Assembly (NCBI RefSeq): GCF_027409185.1
Contig: NC_084462.1
Location: 23,287,577-23,351,576 of the forward strand
Direction of reading: 5' to 3'
Source: Cynocephalus volans
Lineage: Eukaryota > Chordata > Mammalia > Dermoptera > Cynocephalidae
Length of the DNA stretch: 64,000 nucleotides
The position numbers were made by a program, and so were the translations under genes. Below the pieces are notes generated by a model. The model was not told the DNA's origin. It did not search any database and worked only from the letters and a program-made list of their open reading frames with translations. Below are positions 1 to 10,149 of the stretch, in pieces (the stretch's first letter is position 1; each line of letters starts with the position of its first letter).

Positions 1-94
1 GTAGGCTTTAATTCAACTCCCTTCATAACAGCCTTGCCCACGCCTCATTCTAATTGATGTTGGAAACTGTTCTTAGGTTCCATGCCACGTGCAG

Positions 95-278
95 GGAGAG
101 CAGGAGGAGACAACACTCTGCAGAGGCACGTGGGAGCCAGGTGTCCATCTGGGGCCAGTGGAGGTCAAGCCCGAGTGGGGGATGCCCCATGGGGAAGGAG
201 TTCAAGGCCTTGACCAGGGCACCGAGGAGCAGCTCAGTCAGGACCCTGGAGGCGGGACGCAAGCTTTCCAGGAGCAGG
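95..278 (+). CDS. ZSCAN25: ZSCAN25 internal exon, linker after the SCAN domain
   Basis: The exon follows an AG acceptor at 93-94 and ends before a GT donor at 279-280 (GTAAGG). It reads in phase 0 from GEQEE and encodes about 61 acidic, Gly/Pro-rich residues, including VEVKPEWGMP and GTEEQLSQDP. I recognise these as the linker between the SCAN box and the KRAB-like segment of ZSCAN25, from memory of the human protein. No domain is present in this exon; linkers of this kind are usually disordered. It leaves one base over (phase 1), which fits the next exon exactly. The SCAN dimerisation domain and the start codon should lie upstream of the window: the four exons here encode about 409 residues, against 544 in human as I recall it. 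Confidence 0.85.
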
Positions 279-885
279 GTAAGGTGCAAATGGTGAAGGA
301 GTAAGGTCACAGAAAACTGTGCTTTGAGCTGACCCCTTTCCCTTGTTCTGGATAAACTAAATTACCTGCAAGGTGTAATTCTGAATTTTCCTGGCAACTT
401 CCTCAGCCTCAGAAGGAAACAGATGAAGTGAAATTGTTTTCTCTACCTTGACTCTGGTTTCTTGAGGGGATATCTGGGATTATGTTCTCTTCTATTTTCT
501 TCTCTTCTCCTCTCCCTCACATCCCTTTTAGAAACCATGAAGATATTTGCAGTTGACATGTGGGAATATATTTTAAGTGGGCAGACAAACCATATTCCTC
601 GAAATAATATGTGACTTTATTTTGTTACTGAATCTCAGAGGGGGTTATTCCCAGAGTTTGACTAGGGAGCATTAATAGCCCTGAAGGGACAGGGCTGGGG
701 TGGTCTTCCCAGCTGAGAGCAGGGCAGGGGACACCCACACCCGGCGTGTGGGAAAGTGTGGCACCAAAGTTAATCTGTCTGGAGTCTCCTGTTTCCTGAG
801 GTGTGTGTGACGAGTGGGGGACACCTTTGAATGAGCTAACTGCAAGATGGTACTGATTCTTCTTGTGCTTTCTGTTCCTGCTCAG
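279..885 (+). other. ZSCAN25 intron
   Basis: Intron between two phase-matched exons. It contains T-rich and unique sequence; I see no recognisable repeat or further exon in it. Confidence 0.75.
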
Positions 886-977
886 CACTGCCTGTTCTTC
901 AGGCAGGTCCTGGCCTTTCCTCAATGAGCACCAGAGACCAAGAGGTGGCAGCTGGGTTTCTTACAGCCAGATCCCAG
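886..977 (+). CDS. ZSCAN25: ZSCAN25 internal exon, 92 bp linker
   Basis: The acceptor is CTCAG at 881-885 and the donor GTGAGC starts at 978. Two bases complete the codon split by the previous exon, and 30 further codons follow, including ALPVLQAGPG and TRDQEVAAGF, ending in SQ. This matches my recollection of human ZSCAN25 closely. The exon is too short and too late-starting to appear as a long open frame, so the call rests on splice sites, phase and similarity. It ends in phase 0, agreeing with the following KRAB-like exon. No domain is present; it extends the linker. Confidence 0.85.
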
Positions 978-2246
978 GTGAGCTGTGACTCTGCTCTTGT
1001 AGAGACCATGATGTTGCTTTGACCATGGCTCACCTTCCCCAGGGTTTCTCAGCACAGCAAAGTGCCCTCTGCAAAGTCGAGTCCTTCTGCCTTTCTAGTT
1101 CTGCTGGACATGGTGATACTGTTTTCTCCTCTGTACCACCATCCCCAGTTGTTGATCTGCATTGAGCTTCATGCCTGGACCCTAAGCCACAGATTGACTC
1201 GTGTGTATCACTCTCATACTTGTGAGGAGGAGACGCTGATGACAGAAACCCCATAGACTTAAGATAGGCAGCAGTGGTTGGCCTGGCGGGAAGAGACCCT
1301 TTGTGGATGCCCTGTATGGACGCTTGTGCTGCTGCTCTTCCTGTAGATGCCTTCTGGCCCCCCGACATTAGCAGGAACATAGCTTACTCAGGGTTGGGGC
1401 TCCCAGGAGTGCTGAGCAGAGTGATCTTTTCAGCCCACACTCGTCACCCCAGGAGTTTGGGCTTTGGTAACACTTGAGAACCTGCCACTAATGGGTATAA
1501 CTAAAGCCTAGATGGGGCATTCTTGCCACAGTTTAAATCTCTAATCTGAGGGTGCTGAGTGTTTCCAGGGAAGTGGGGGGTTTTCCATGGCCCACCTTTC
1601 TGAAGGGGTGAGTCTTAAAGAGTTTCTTGAAGTAAAAGTGTCATTTGACAGGAAAAAGAAGTGTGTCAATTATGACCTCAGTAAAGCCATATTTGGGTGA
1701 GGTTTGATTGGGGTATCATTTCCCATTCCTGTTTCCCAAGGATACGGTTTGGAGGAGATGCAGAATAACAGCGTTTTTTGATTTGGTTAGACCCTCTCCT
1801 TCTACCGTAATAGTTCTTCACAGTGTGTGAAGGAGAAAATGAGAATGTATTTCTTTTAATACAGCATTGTTCTTTACACAGGCCTTGCCCAAATATGAAC
1901 TCACCTCTGAGGGAAAATCAGTTCTAGGGGAGGGGGTAGATATCAGCTTCCAGGCTCTGTCAGGCTTGAGGAGTGAGGGGAGGTGACTGCAGAGTAGAAA
2001 TGTGGTTGTCAGGGGGCAATCTGAACCGCCACAACAGACACTTGAAAATGCACTGGTTCAAACAAGTCAGTTCCTCTCTCATTAAACTGTAGGTAGTGGT
2101 TCTGCTGTCAGGGCATCCAGCGACCAGATTCCTCTGTCTTCTTGCTCTACTCTTCCTTGGTGGTGTCCCCTGTGTTCACTCCCATCTTGAGACTGCTCCT
2201 CCTTCAGGAGGCTTTCTTTATCCATAGCAATCTCCTGTTGTTTCAG
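978..2246 (+). other. ZSCAN25 intron
   Basis: Intron of about 1.27 kb. I recognised no repeat family in it and no additional exon. The short open frames on both strands look like chance. Confidence 0.7.
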
Positions 2247-2367
2247 GGGCTGGGGCCATTTAAAGATATGGCCCTGGCCTTCCCTGAGGAGTGGAGGCAC
2301 ATGACCCCAGCCCAGATAGACTGCTTTGGGGAATACGTGGAACCACAGGACTGTGGAGTCTCTCCAG
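2247..2367 (+). CDS. ZSCAN25: ZSCAN25 degenerate KRAB-like exon
   Basis: The acceptor TTTCAG ends at 2246 and the donor GTAAGA starts at 2368. The exon encodes 40 residues beginning GLGPFKDMALAFPEEW and ending SPG, in the place where SCAN-ZNF genes carry KRAB box A. A functional KRAB A-box reads roughly FEDVAV..F..EEW..L...Q..LYR.VM.ENY. Here only FKDMAL.F, EEW and PAQ are recognisable, and the LYRDVM..ENY part is replaced by IDCFGEYVEPQD. I therefore infer that TRIM28 (KAP1) recruitment is unlikely. The exon ends in phase 1 and joins a GC at the start of the terminal exon to make Gly. The splice structure is intact, so the segment is probably translated. Confidence 0.85.
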
Positions 2368-2823
2368 GTAAGACTATCTCCACCTTGCAGATGAAAACTG
2401 AGGGGTTTTGAAAGCTGCAGGTCAGGGTTCCTGCTGTAGCCTTACTGACAAAGGAAGGGAATTTCATGGCAGGTGAGTAAATGGTCCAGAGGAGAGAGCC
2501 TGGGCCAGGGAGTGTAAGGAGCTGGCTTGGTGCATGCCTGTGTCAAGAGAGGAGCCGACGATGGAGCAGGAAGCACGAGGCATTTATTCTGGATGTAACG
2601 AGACAGGTTAGTGGGTAGGATCCCCAGACACCTGCTCTGTGTCTGTGATTGAAGGGTACGGAGGGCTTGAGAGCAAGAGGAAAGCAGCAAAAGCTGGAGC
2701 ATCTTGTCCTGTTCATTCAGCAGGTACTTACTGAGTGCCCCTGGGTGCAGGTTGCAGGTAGTAGCTGCATGTTGGGGCAGGACAGGGGCAGGACTAATGT
2801 GCGTGAAACCGTCAGAGCACGAC

Positions 2824-2862
2824 GGGGGGGGGGGGGGAGAGAGAGAGAGAGAGAGAGAGAGA
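2824..2862 (+). repeat. G14 run followed by (GA)n microsatellite
   Basis: Fourteen consecutive G at 2824-2837 pass directly into a perfect AG/GA repeat to 2862. Such a tract is expected to be unstable and hard to sequence. Confidence 0.97.
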
Positions 2863-2964
2863 GGCACAAGGATGTGCAGTGGAGGTTTAGAAATGGGAGA
2901 GGTTGGTGTGGCCCACGTCACAGAGCCGCCTGCCTTGAGTGGTGACTGGGTTGGACCTGGGTCG

Positions 2965-3040
2965 AGCCTGGGAGGATGTGGCATTGTGTGCATGATAGGC
3001 GCAGCCTGGGAGGATGTGGCATTGCGTTCATGACAGGTGC
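2965..3040 (+). repeat. 38 bp tandem duplication
   Basis: Two head-to-tail units at 2965-3002 and 3003-3040 both carry AGCCTGGGAGGATGTGGCAT and then diverge at a few positions. It is a local intronic duplication of unknown age. Confidence 0.9.
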
Positions 3041-3374
3041 TCACAGGAGGAGGAGCAGCAAGAATGTGCAGAAGGAAGGGTGGGGTGAGGGCCCTTTGGG
3101 GACAGCCAGCAGGGGCATTGCAGGGCTTGGGGCTGCCAGCGTGGGGAGCAGTGTAGAGAACCTCTGTGGGTGGAAGGAGGACAGCAGTGGGGAGAGGGAA
3201 AAAATGTGGCTGGGAACGGTGCTCTCCTGGTTCCCCTCGAATTCTCTTCTTTTTTCTTTCGTGACTCCTTTGTGGGTTGTGCACTGACCACCCTTCTGGA
3301 CTGGCCGCACCTGGCCTTTCTCTTCTTGAAATGAGGAATGAATGAAAGTATCACTGTGCTTCCTTCAGGACACA

Positions 3375-3575
3375 GGAGAATCCATCCTCGCTCTACCACT
3401 TACTAACCATGACCTTGGGCATCTCCCTTGACCTTTTCAAGTTTCAGTTTCCTCAGTGGTGAAGTGGGGCTAGTCATAGAAAACAGCCTCAGGGTGTTGT
3501 GAGGATGGAATGAGATAATATACCGCAATGTGTGGCAAGTATCTAGTATTAGATATTTTTATTAGTTATATAAAG
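3375..3575 (+). repeat. MIR SINE
   Basis: Contains the MIR core order: CCACTTACTA..GACCTTGGGCA, TTTCAGTTTCCTCAGTGG, then GTTGTGAGGATGGAATGAGATAAT. Ancient tRNA-derived SINE in the sense orientation. Confidence 0.85.
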
Positions 3576-3595
3576 ATTAAGTGACTCTTTTATGT

Positions 3596-3790
3596 GAGCA
3601 TTCATTCATTTATTCACCCACAGAGATTTATTTGGTACTTTGTGGCCAGTGCTCTAATATTCACTACGAAGAAGAGTTAAAAGTAAAGGTGCTTGCCTCT
3701 AGGGTCTTAGAGTTCAGGTGAGGAGGCCAAGTGCATGTAAGAGTAGTCATTTTGGAATAGAGTAAGGGACACTAGAGGGGGGTTGGGAGA
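3596..3790 (-). repeat. L2 LINE fragment
   Basis: Begins with the reverse complement of the L2 3' end (CATTCATTCATTTATTCA) followed by diverged L2-like sequence. Family call is from memory. Confidence 0.5.
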
Positions 3791-4559
3791 CCTGGGTCCA
3801 GGGCAAGGTTGTCACACCCTGACAGTGACGTGAGTGGCCAAAAGATGCCAGCACATTTTACATGGAGATGTGTGAGTGCTATAGTGGCAGATGATGTGGA
3901 TACTCTCAGGGATAGCTGCACAGAGCAGGGGCTCATGTGACATGCCCCACACAGAGGTACCATGTCCCAGCACCTTAATCCCCCTCAGAGATGCCCCTCT
4001 ACCAGTGATGCTACTGTGTGGGGCAAGGATTCTGCCCCTTGTTCTCAGAGGGGCTTTACAACCTCCAGGCTGCTTCAGACTGTTCTAAAGGCTCTGGTTA
4101 TGTGCTTGTCCTTTCACCAGCTCTTGTTTCAGAACACCCCAATCACATCCCTAAGATTTTTTGCTGAGGCTGGGTGATGTGAAGGTCTTTGCCTGCCTGT
4201 ACCATCCGCAGGCAGTCCCAGCTGTCAGGTCTTCCTGATTTGTTCCCATGTCATCCCAACTCTTGCATGGACAGCTGTGTGGGACTAGGCCTCTAAATAG
4301 GAGGAGTGTGGGGAAGTGTTGGGCTAGATGATTTCTCAGGTCCCTTCCGGTTCTTGGTCTGTTCTCATTAGAGAATGATTAACTGCTAACCTTGTGGTCT
4401 GGACTGTAATTGCAGTAAAGGTGGCCAATAGGATGGAGATGTAGGCCTGGAGCAGGAATTCTGAAGATGATTTGGAATAACTGAGGCAGAGAGTAGCATG
4501 TACATACACCTGACATAGGAATCTGTCAGCTTGTTCACAGGGTGGTAAGGGCCCTGGGG

Positions 4560-5015
4560 TGAAAGATGAGTGTTCAGAGGAGTAAGAAAGAGGCTGGAGT
4601 AGGTAGCAAGAGGCCAGGCATGGGGACTGTGGGCTCTTTCTTTTTTTAAACATTTCAACACAGAGTAATGTGATGAAAGCTTTACTTGAGGAAAGCTGGA
4701 TTGATGGCAGGTACAGTCAGCCCGCAGGGTTGAAGTCTTGTAGGCATGAAGGTAAGAGCAGGAACCATGCTTCTGGCCATGAAAGGGTGGGGGTAGGGGC
4801 AGTTACTAAAACATGCTTCCAAGGACTGCGAGTGGATTGGCCATTGGAGAGGAAAGAAGAATCAAAGAGGAGTCTAAGATCCTGGTTAGGGGACTGGAAA
4901 AGTGATGTAGTTATTAAGAAGGAAGTGTTTTTCTGAGGGAGAGGGAGAATGGAGGGTTTCATTCATTGAGTTCGAGATGCAAGTGGAGCGTGCCCCGAAG
5001 CAGCTGGAAATAGGT
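4560..5015 (-). repeat. Probable L2 LINE fragment
   Basis: Diverged sequence with phrases typical of antisense L2, such as AAGAGGAGTCTAAGATCCTGG and GAGATGCAAGTGGAGCG. The borders are approximate. Confidence 0.4.
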
Positions 5016-5034
5016 ACCTTGTCTGAGGGCTAAA

Positions 5035-5230
5035 ATAATACTGCCGACTCTTGCGTACTTGCTCTGTGTGTACAGTAACCTTCATGGGTGTACAATCTAT
5101 TCTGAAGATGAAGAAAGTAAAGCTCAGAGAGGTTAATTAATTTTTCCATGATCACACGGCAATTGAGTAGCCAATCCAACGTTCAAAACCAGATCTCTGA
5201 CTGCTAGGTCTTTTTTCTTTCCACTAATGC
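5035..5230 (-). repeat. MIR SINE
   Basis: Antisense MIR: GATGAAGAAAGTAAAGCTCA, GAGAGGTTAATTAA and ATCACACGGCAATTGAGTAG correspond to the core region. Confidence 0.75.
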
Positions 5231-5274
5231 ATCTTTCTCCAAGTGTCTTTATTTGTGCCTAAGTATTTCATTTT

Positions 5275-5640
5275 ATTTCCGCCCCCAGCTTTGTATTTTG
5301 AATATTTATTATAAAAATTTTCAAATGTACAGAAAAGCCAAGACTAGTACAGTGAACATACTTATACATTTATTTAGATTCAACAGTTGTTAATATTCAC
5401 CACATTAATCTATAAAATGTGTGTGTGTTTTAGGAACAATTTGGAAGTTCAAGACATCTTGATCTTTCACTTGTAAATAGTTCAGCGTTCATTTCCTAAT
5501 AGTGACATTCCCAACCTAACCCAGTATCATAATTCCACCTAAGAAAATAAACATAAGTTCCATTTATAATATCTATCACATATTCAGATTTCCCCAGTGT
5601 CTAGTTGAGGTTCATACATTACATTTAGTTTCAGTTTTGC
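5275..5640 (-). repeat. Old L1/HAL1-type 3' end
   Basis: Antisense copy of a 3' terminal sequence (TTTCAAATGTACAGAAAAGC, then TTGTTAATATTCACCACATT, then AGTGACATTCCC). The same family recurs at 10150, 15280 (sense) and 51955. I attribute it to ancient L1M or HAL1; the subfamily is not determinable here. Confidence 0.5.
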
Positions 5641-5649
5641 TGTTTATAA

Positions 5650-6065
5650 CATCTCAAAACTGGAAAATGCCCAAATGGACATCAGTCAAATTAATAAACA
5701 GATTGTGATATTGTCTTAGAGTAGAATACCGTACACTAGTGAACAAGACCAAACTACAGCTATATACCATGACATGGCTAAATCTCAAAAATGTAATATT
5801 GTTCCTAGAAGAAGCCAGAAACAATATGTGAATGAGTTACATAAAGTTCAAGAACAGGCAAAAGAGATTGGATAGTGTGTTCCCCTTATGGGCAGGGTAT
5901 AGTAATGGCGGGATGGGAGCGGGGCTTCTGGGTGCTGCTTTTTTTCTGTTTCTTGAACTGGATGCTATTTATGTGGTTGTGTTTGTTATAAAAATTCTTT
6001 GAGCTCTACATTTATGTTTTGTACACTTTTACTTTCATGAAACATTTATGAAACAAAAGAATAAA
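5650..6065 (+). mobile_element. L1M 3' fragment
   Basis: Sense remnant of the L1 3' region: CTGGAAAATGCCCAAATGGA, AATAAACAGATTGTGATATT and ACCATGACATGGCTAAATCT are the degenerate landmarks of the end of ORF2 and the 3' UTR. It is too decayed to encode anything. Confidence 0.75.
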
Positions 6066-6994
6066 TCAGAGGTGATAGATGTCCTTCATGTTTTATCAGA
6101 CCAGTGAGTGTGTAACCTCAGTTTCTTTTGATCTTCTCACGGCTGTGCCTGGAAGACGCTTTCCCCCTTTGAGAGCCATTTGTCACCTCTTTTTTTCTCC
6201 TCCCCTTCCCCTTATTCTTCTATAAGCAACTGTTCTGTTAATTTGGAGAGAATAAGAGGGATTAGGGTGGGGAATGGCAGGGTCAAGCTGGGGACTTCAG
6301 GGGCACTCATTGTCACTTGAGTCTTGATAAATATGCTCAAGTGGAGGCGGTCTGCTGCGGGAGCATCAGTGGCACACGGGGTTCGTTGATCCAGCCTGTG
6401 GTTCACACCCATCTCCTCTGAGGCAGTCACTTGCCAGGCTCCCAGGAGACCCAGATGAATGAAACCTGGACAGGCAGGGAGAGCAGCGTGAGCAGGGACA
6501 GGGAGCCGAGCACACGGAGAACTGCAGGACGTTGCCTGTTGCTGGAGCAGGTTTATAATCATTTGGGGAAGGCAGGCCATCCAGATGAATGTAAACTAAC
6601 ATTTACAACAAGGTCACAGATAAATAAGTGCAAAATAAGTAATGTGCTAATTAAGTACATCAGCTGAAGAGGCCCGGGGTAAGAGATAATCAGGGTGTGC
6701 TTCTAAGAGGAAATCATTAAGTTAGATTTTGAAGGAAACAAAAGTCTGAATTAGTAGAAAATTAAGTGGGAGGGCATTAAAATTTGGCAGACTATTCCAT
6801 AAGAAAGCATGGAGGTGGAAAGAAGTAAAGGAGAGTCTGTGTTTAGGGTCCATGAAAGTGAAAGGTGTTGAAGTTGTTGGTCAAAGGAAAAATAGAAGGA
6901 GCCATTAATGGGACCCTTTAGAAGCAAAGTTCTAACATGTAAATTTCCTTTCATAGCTACCACAGCATCAGTCCTTATCTCTTTTCTCATGTAG

Positions 6995-7827
6995 GCGTTG
7001 GGAGCAAGGAAAAGGAGGCAAAACCCCAGCAGGAAGACCTTAAAGGGGCATTTACTGGACTAATGTCAGAGAGGTTTGGAGAAGCTGCCCTCCAGGGCCC
7101 TGGGCTCGGAAGAGGCTGTGAGCAGGAGCCTGGAGGCTCTGTGGGTGGTGTGGCTGGGCTTCCTCCTCCCCAGCACGGTGCCATCCCTCTGCCTGATGAC
7201 CTCAAAACCCACAGCTCCTTCTGGAAGCCTTTCCAGTGCCCCGAGTGTGGAAAAAGCTTCAGTCGAAGCTCCAATCTCGTCAGGCACCAGCGAACCCATG
7301 AAGAGGAGAAATCCTATGGTTGTGTTGAGTGTGGGAAAGGCTTCACCCTGAGAGAATATCTCATGAAGCACCAGAGAACCCACCTGGGAAAGAGACCTTA
7401 CGTGTGCAGCGAGTGCTGGAAAACCTTCAGCCAGAGACACCACCTGGAGGTCCACCAGCGGAGCCACACCGGGGAGAAGCCCTACAAGTGCGGGGATTGC
7501 TGGAAGAGCTTCAGCCGAAGGCAGCATCTGCAGGTGCACCGGCGGATGCACACTGGGGAGAAGCCCTACACCTGCGAGTGCGGCAAGAGCTTCAGCAGGA
7601 ACGCCAACCTGGCCGTGCACCGGCGTGCCCACACAGGAGAGAAGCCCTATGGGTGCCAGGTGTGTGGGAAGCGGTTCAGCAAAGGGGAGCGGCTGGTCCG
7701 ACACCAGAGGATCCACACAGGAGAGAAACCCTACCACTGCCCTGCCTGCGGGCGAAGCTTCAACCAGAGGTCCATCCTCAACCGGCACCAGAAGACCCAG
7801 CACCGCCAGGAGCCCCTGGCGCAGTGA
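6995..7827 (+). CDS. ZSCAN25: ZSCAN25 terminal exon with seven C2H2 zinc fingers
   Basis: The exon follows TCTCATGTAG and its first two bases complete the Gly codon split by the KRAB-like exon. It runs 276 codons to TGA at 7825-7827. After a linker (SKEKEAKPQQEDL..., then FWKPFQCPEC) come seven fingers at about 7231-7299, 7315-7383, 7399-7467, 7483-7551, 7567-7632, 7648-7716 and 7732-7803. Helix residues -1, 3 and 6 are R/N/R, L/Y/K, Q/H/V, R/H/V, R/N/V, K/R/R and Q/I/R. The linkers after fingers 3-6 are TGEKPY; those after fingers 1 and 2 are non-canonical (EEEKSY, LGKRPY). Finger 5 reads C-X1-C rather than C-X2-C. Finger 7 has H-X4-H and is followed by RQEPLAQ and the stop. The product should be a nuclear DNA-binding protein; its targets cannot be read from the sequence. 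Identification as ZSCAN25 is by recalled similarity across all four exons. Confidence 0.92.
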
Positions 7828-8160
7828 GGGCACCATGTGGCGGGCAGCCTTGGCAAGGGGTGCCATTCATCTCGCTCAGCGAAGGGCTGTGGGGGGTGGA
7901 ATGATGGTGTGCAGAAAGGCACTCTGGCCCATTTCCACCCTTTCTCAAACTTGGCAAGAGGGTAAGGCCTAGTTTTTATTTAGAGCTTCCAGAGAGCATA
8001 GCTGCTCATGTCTCTTATCCAAGTGGTGCTAACACTTTCTCTTACTCTTTTTTGGGGGAAAAATATCCTGAGCTTCAGTTCAGGCCAAGGTTTTTCTCCA
8101 GTGAGGTGTGTTCATAGCCACATCCTGAGCAAACCTGGTAATAAAGGCAAAATTTTGTTA
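7828..8160 (+). other. ZSCAN25 proximal 3' UTR
   Basis: Unique sequence after the stop codon. It carries an AATAAA at 8140-8145 in ACCTGGTAATAAAGGC, the first candidate polyadenylation signal. The true 3' end could be further downstream. Confidence 0.5.
8140..8145 (+). promoter_or_regulatory. Candidate poly(A) signal AATAAA
   Basis: First AATAAA after the ZSCAN25 stop, 313 bases downstream, with T-rich sequence following. Not distinguishable from chance without transcript data. Confidence 0.35.
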
Positions 8161-8249
8161 CGTGTTGGCAGCTCAAACCTCATTTTTTTGAGGGCTCTAA
8201 CCTGCTGCAAGATCATTAGTTTGGACTCTGTCCATCCCCCCACCCACTC

Positions 8250-8400
8250 TTCCATTTAACAAATATTTATTAAACACCTCCTATGCTCCTGGCACTGGGC
8301 ATATGGTGGTGAAGGAGAGAGATGAGACTGTCCCCACGGAGCTTGTGATGTGGCAATGGGAACATGTAAAACAGTCATAACCCAAAGTGCTAAGTACCAC
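8250..8400 (-). repeat. L2 LINE fragment
   Basis: Antisense L2 3' end: CAAATATTTATTAAACACCT, CTGGCACTGGGCATATGG, then the GGTGAAGGAGAGAGATGAGA region. Confidence 0.65.
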
Positions 8401-8623
8401 CTGAGAGGATCTTCTCACTTGCTGGCTGTGCCCTGCCTGTTCCCGTGCTGGGTCCTCCCCAACCCCGGCTGGGATCTTCTCAGGCAGCCTCATTTATTTT
8501 ACTTTATTTGTAGCCACCTTTGTCTCATCTGTAAAATTTCACCATTCTGTTACTCCTTACACTATAAAAACTGTCAGCACATTAACTACTAGGCAATTAA
8601 TATTTTCTATTGATCACTGAATT

Positions 8624-8638
8624 AAAAAAAAAAAAAAA
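8624..8638 (+). repeat. A15 tract
   Basis: About fifteen A in an AT-rich stretch. I could not tie it to a specific retroposon. Confidence 0.7.
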
Positions 8639-8754
8639 CCATTTAATTTTGTAGAAAATCTAATTAAATGAGTCCAAAAGATGAACTAGTATTAATGCCC
8701 TATATTTGATGGCACTTTACAGCATATAAAATGCTTTTCTCTATATTCTCATTT

Positions 8755-8885
8755 GATTCACTCCACAAATATTTATTGAGGCCCTGCAGTGTGCCAGGAA
8801 CACTTCTGGGTGCTTGAGGTACATCAGTGAATAAAACGGGGGGGAAAGAGTCCCTGACCTTGTACAGCTTACACATTAGTGAATG
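8755..8885 (-). repeat. L2 LINE fragment
   Basis: Second antisense L2 3' end 500 bp from the first: CACAAATATTTATTGAGGCC, GTGTGCCAGGAACACTTCTG, GTACATCAGTGAATAAAAC. Confidence 0.7.
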
Positions 8886-10149
8886 TACTTGGTCTTCAGA
8901 ACCAATGGGTACTCCCATGAATCCTCTAGGCCTGGGATCTGGGTCTGTATTCTTGGTCCTGGCAGCTTTTTGTCCTGGCATGCGTTGACCACCTGCCTGT
9001 TGTTACTGAATAATCTCAGTGCTTCTCGACCCTTGTAGTTCGAGATAGTTAGGGTCCTGGACGCCAACTGGAGGTGATGCCGTGGTGGCAACCTGTTTTG
9101 CATGAGTGCCAACTTTGAAAAAAATGAAGGTGTTTGTAGGCATTTTAAAAATACATTTCTTTAAAAACGAGAAGATGCAGTATTTGTGACTGTGTTTAGC
9201 TTTTTTATATTATTTCACTATCACTAAAGATAAAAAATTTCTGTTTAAAATTTCAGAAACTGCATAACTAGCATGGCCTGCACTGCGGTGTGTTGTTGTT
9301 AAGCTGTGCCTTTGCATGCCAGCTGTTGAGTAAGCTAGTTTGTCTTTTGTTGACTGTGTACTACAGTTGCAAGATGCAGTTTGTCTCTTGATGCCTCATG
9401 ATACATTCTTTTACTGAGATTTTTTTTCCCATTTTCTGTTGTAAATAAGATAAATGGTAATGACTAACACTGGTGTATTTACTAAGTCTGCTCTGAAACA
9501 CGTGATTTTATCACCTATTTCTTGAAAGGCAGCCACAGCGTTTAATTTTGATTTAGCAAACGAACCTACTGGCCCATCAGCTATGCCCAGGAGGCTGCAC
9601 TAACCAGGGTGTGAGTGTATCTGAGAGAGACATCCACATGGGGTTGCTGCTGCTCCTTAGCTATGCCAGGTTCGTGTGCAAAATCAGCCCCCCCCCCCAG
9701 TTCTCAGACAAGTTAGGCAAAGCTGAAAGCTTCCTGCCAGACAAACTGAGTGGAAGGCCTCTGTCTGTCAGACCTGGGGCTGACTGAGCCTGAGTGGGGC
9801 TTCTCCAGAGGTCTGTATTCCAAAGCCAAGCAGGGACCATGGAGGTCACTGCAGGTTGGGAGTTGCACATCAGTGGTCTCTGTTTACCTGAACTGAATTG
9901 TCAATTTGCTTTGATCATACACTTAGCCAAACAGGCCTCTCTGGGTTTTCAGCAGTTGGAATCTGTCAAGAGCAGCTTCAATAGGAGCTGGGCCTTGCTG
10001 TCTTTCCCATTTGGCCTCTTCCCTTATCTGCTTTGAGGCTGAAGCTTACGGACATTGTCTCAAAAAAGGCTTGATTAAAAGGGAGTTTTTTCGATGGAAT
10101 TGTAGCCTTATTTTTGATATCTATTCAAATATCAACAAATGTTTTATTA
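8886..10149. other. Intergenic, nothing recognised
   Basis: Unique-looking sequence of moderate AT content with a C10 run near 9690. No gene, RNA gene or repeat family recognised on either strand. Confidence 0.55.

Larger units (their letters stand above)
2368..6994 (+). other. ZSCAN25 last intron, repeat-bearing
   Basis: A 4.6 kb intron before the zinc-finger exon. It holds a G-run/GA microsatellite, a 38 bp tandem duplication, MIR and L2 pieces and two old L1 fragments, listed separately. 3791-4560 and 6066-6994 look unique. The long - strand open frame at 2442-3284 depends on GA/CT repeat and CpG-poor composition and is not a gene. Confidence 0.7.

Noticed and set aside
2965..3040. CRISPR-like or other prokaryotic repeat array
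   Set aside because: Only two adjacent units without spacers, in mammalian intronic DNA.
2442..3284. 280-codon open frame on the - strand, the longest in the window
   Set aside because: It lies in a ZSCAN25 intron, runs through the GA/G-run (giving Ser-Leu and Pro repeats) and the 38 bp duplication, and resembles no protein I know. Best explained by low-complexity sequence.
7066..7866. 266-codon - strand frame over the zinc-finger exon
   Set aside because: It is the exact antisense of the ZSCAN25 finger exon. The regular spacing reflects the finger repeat, not a second gene.
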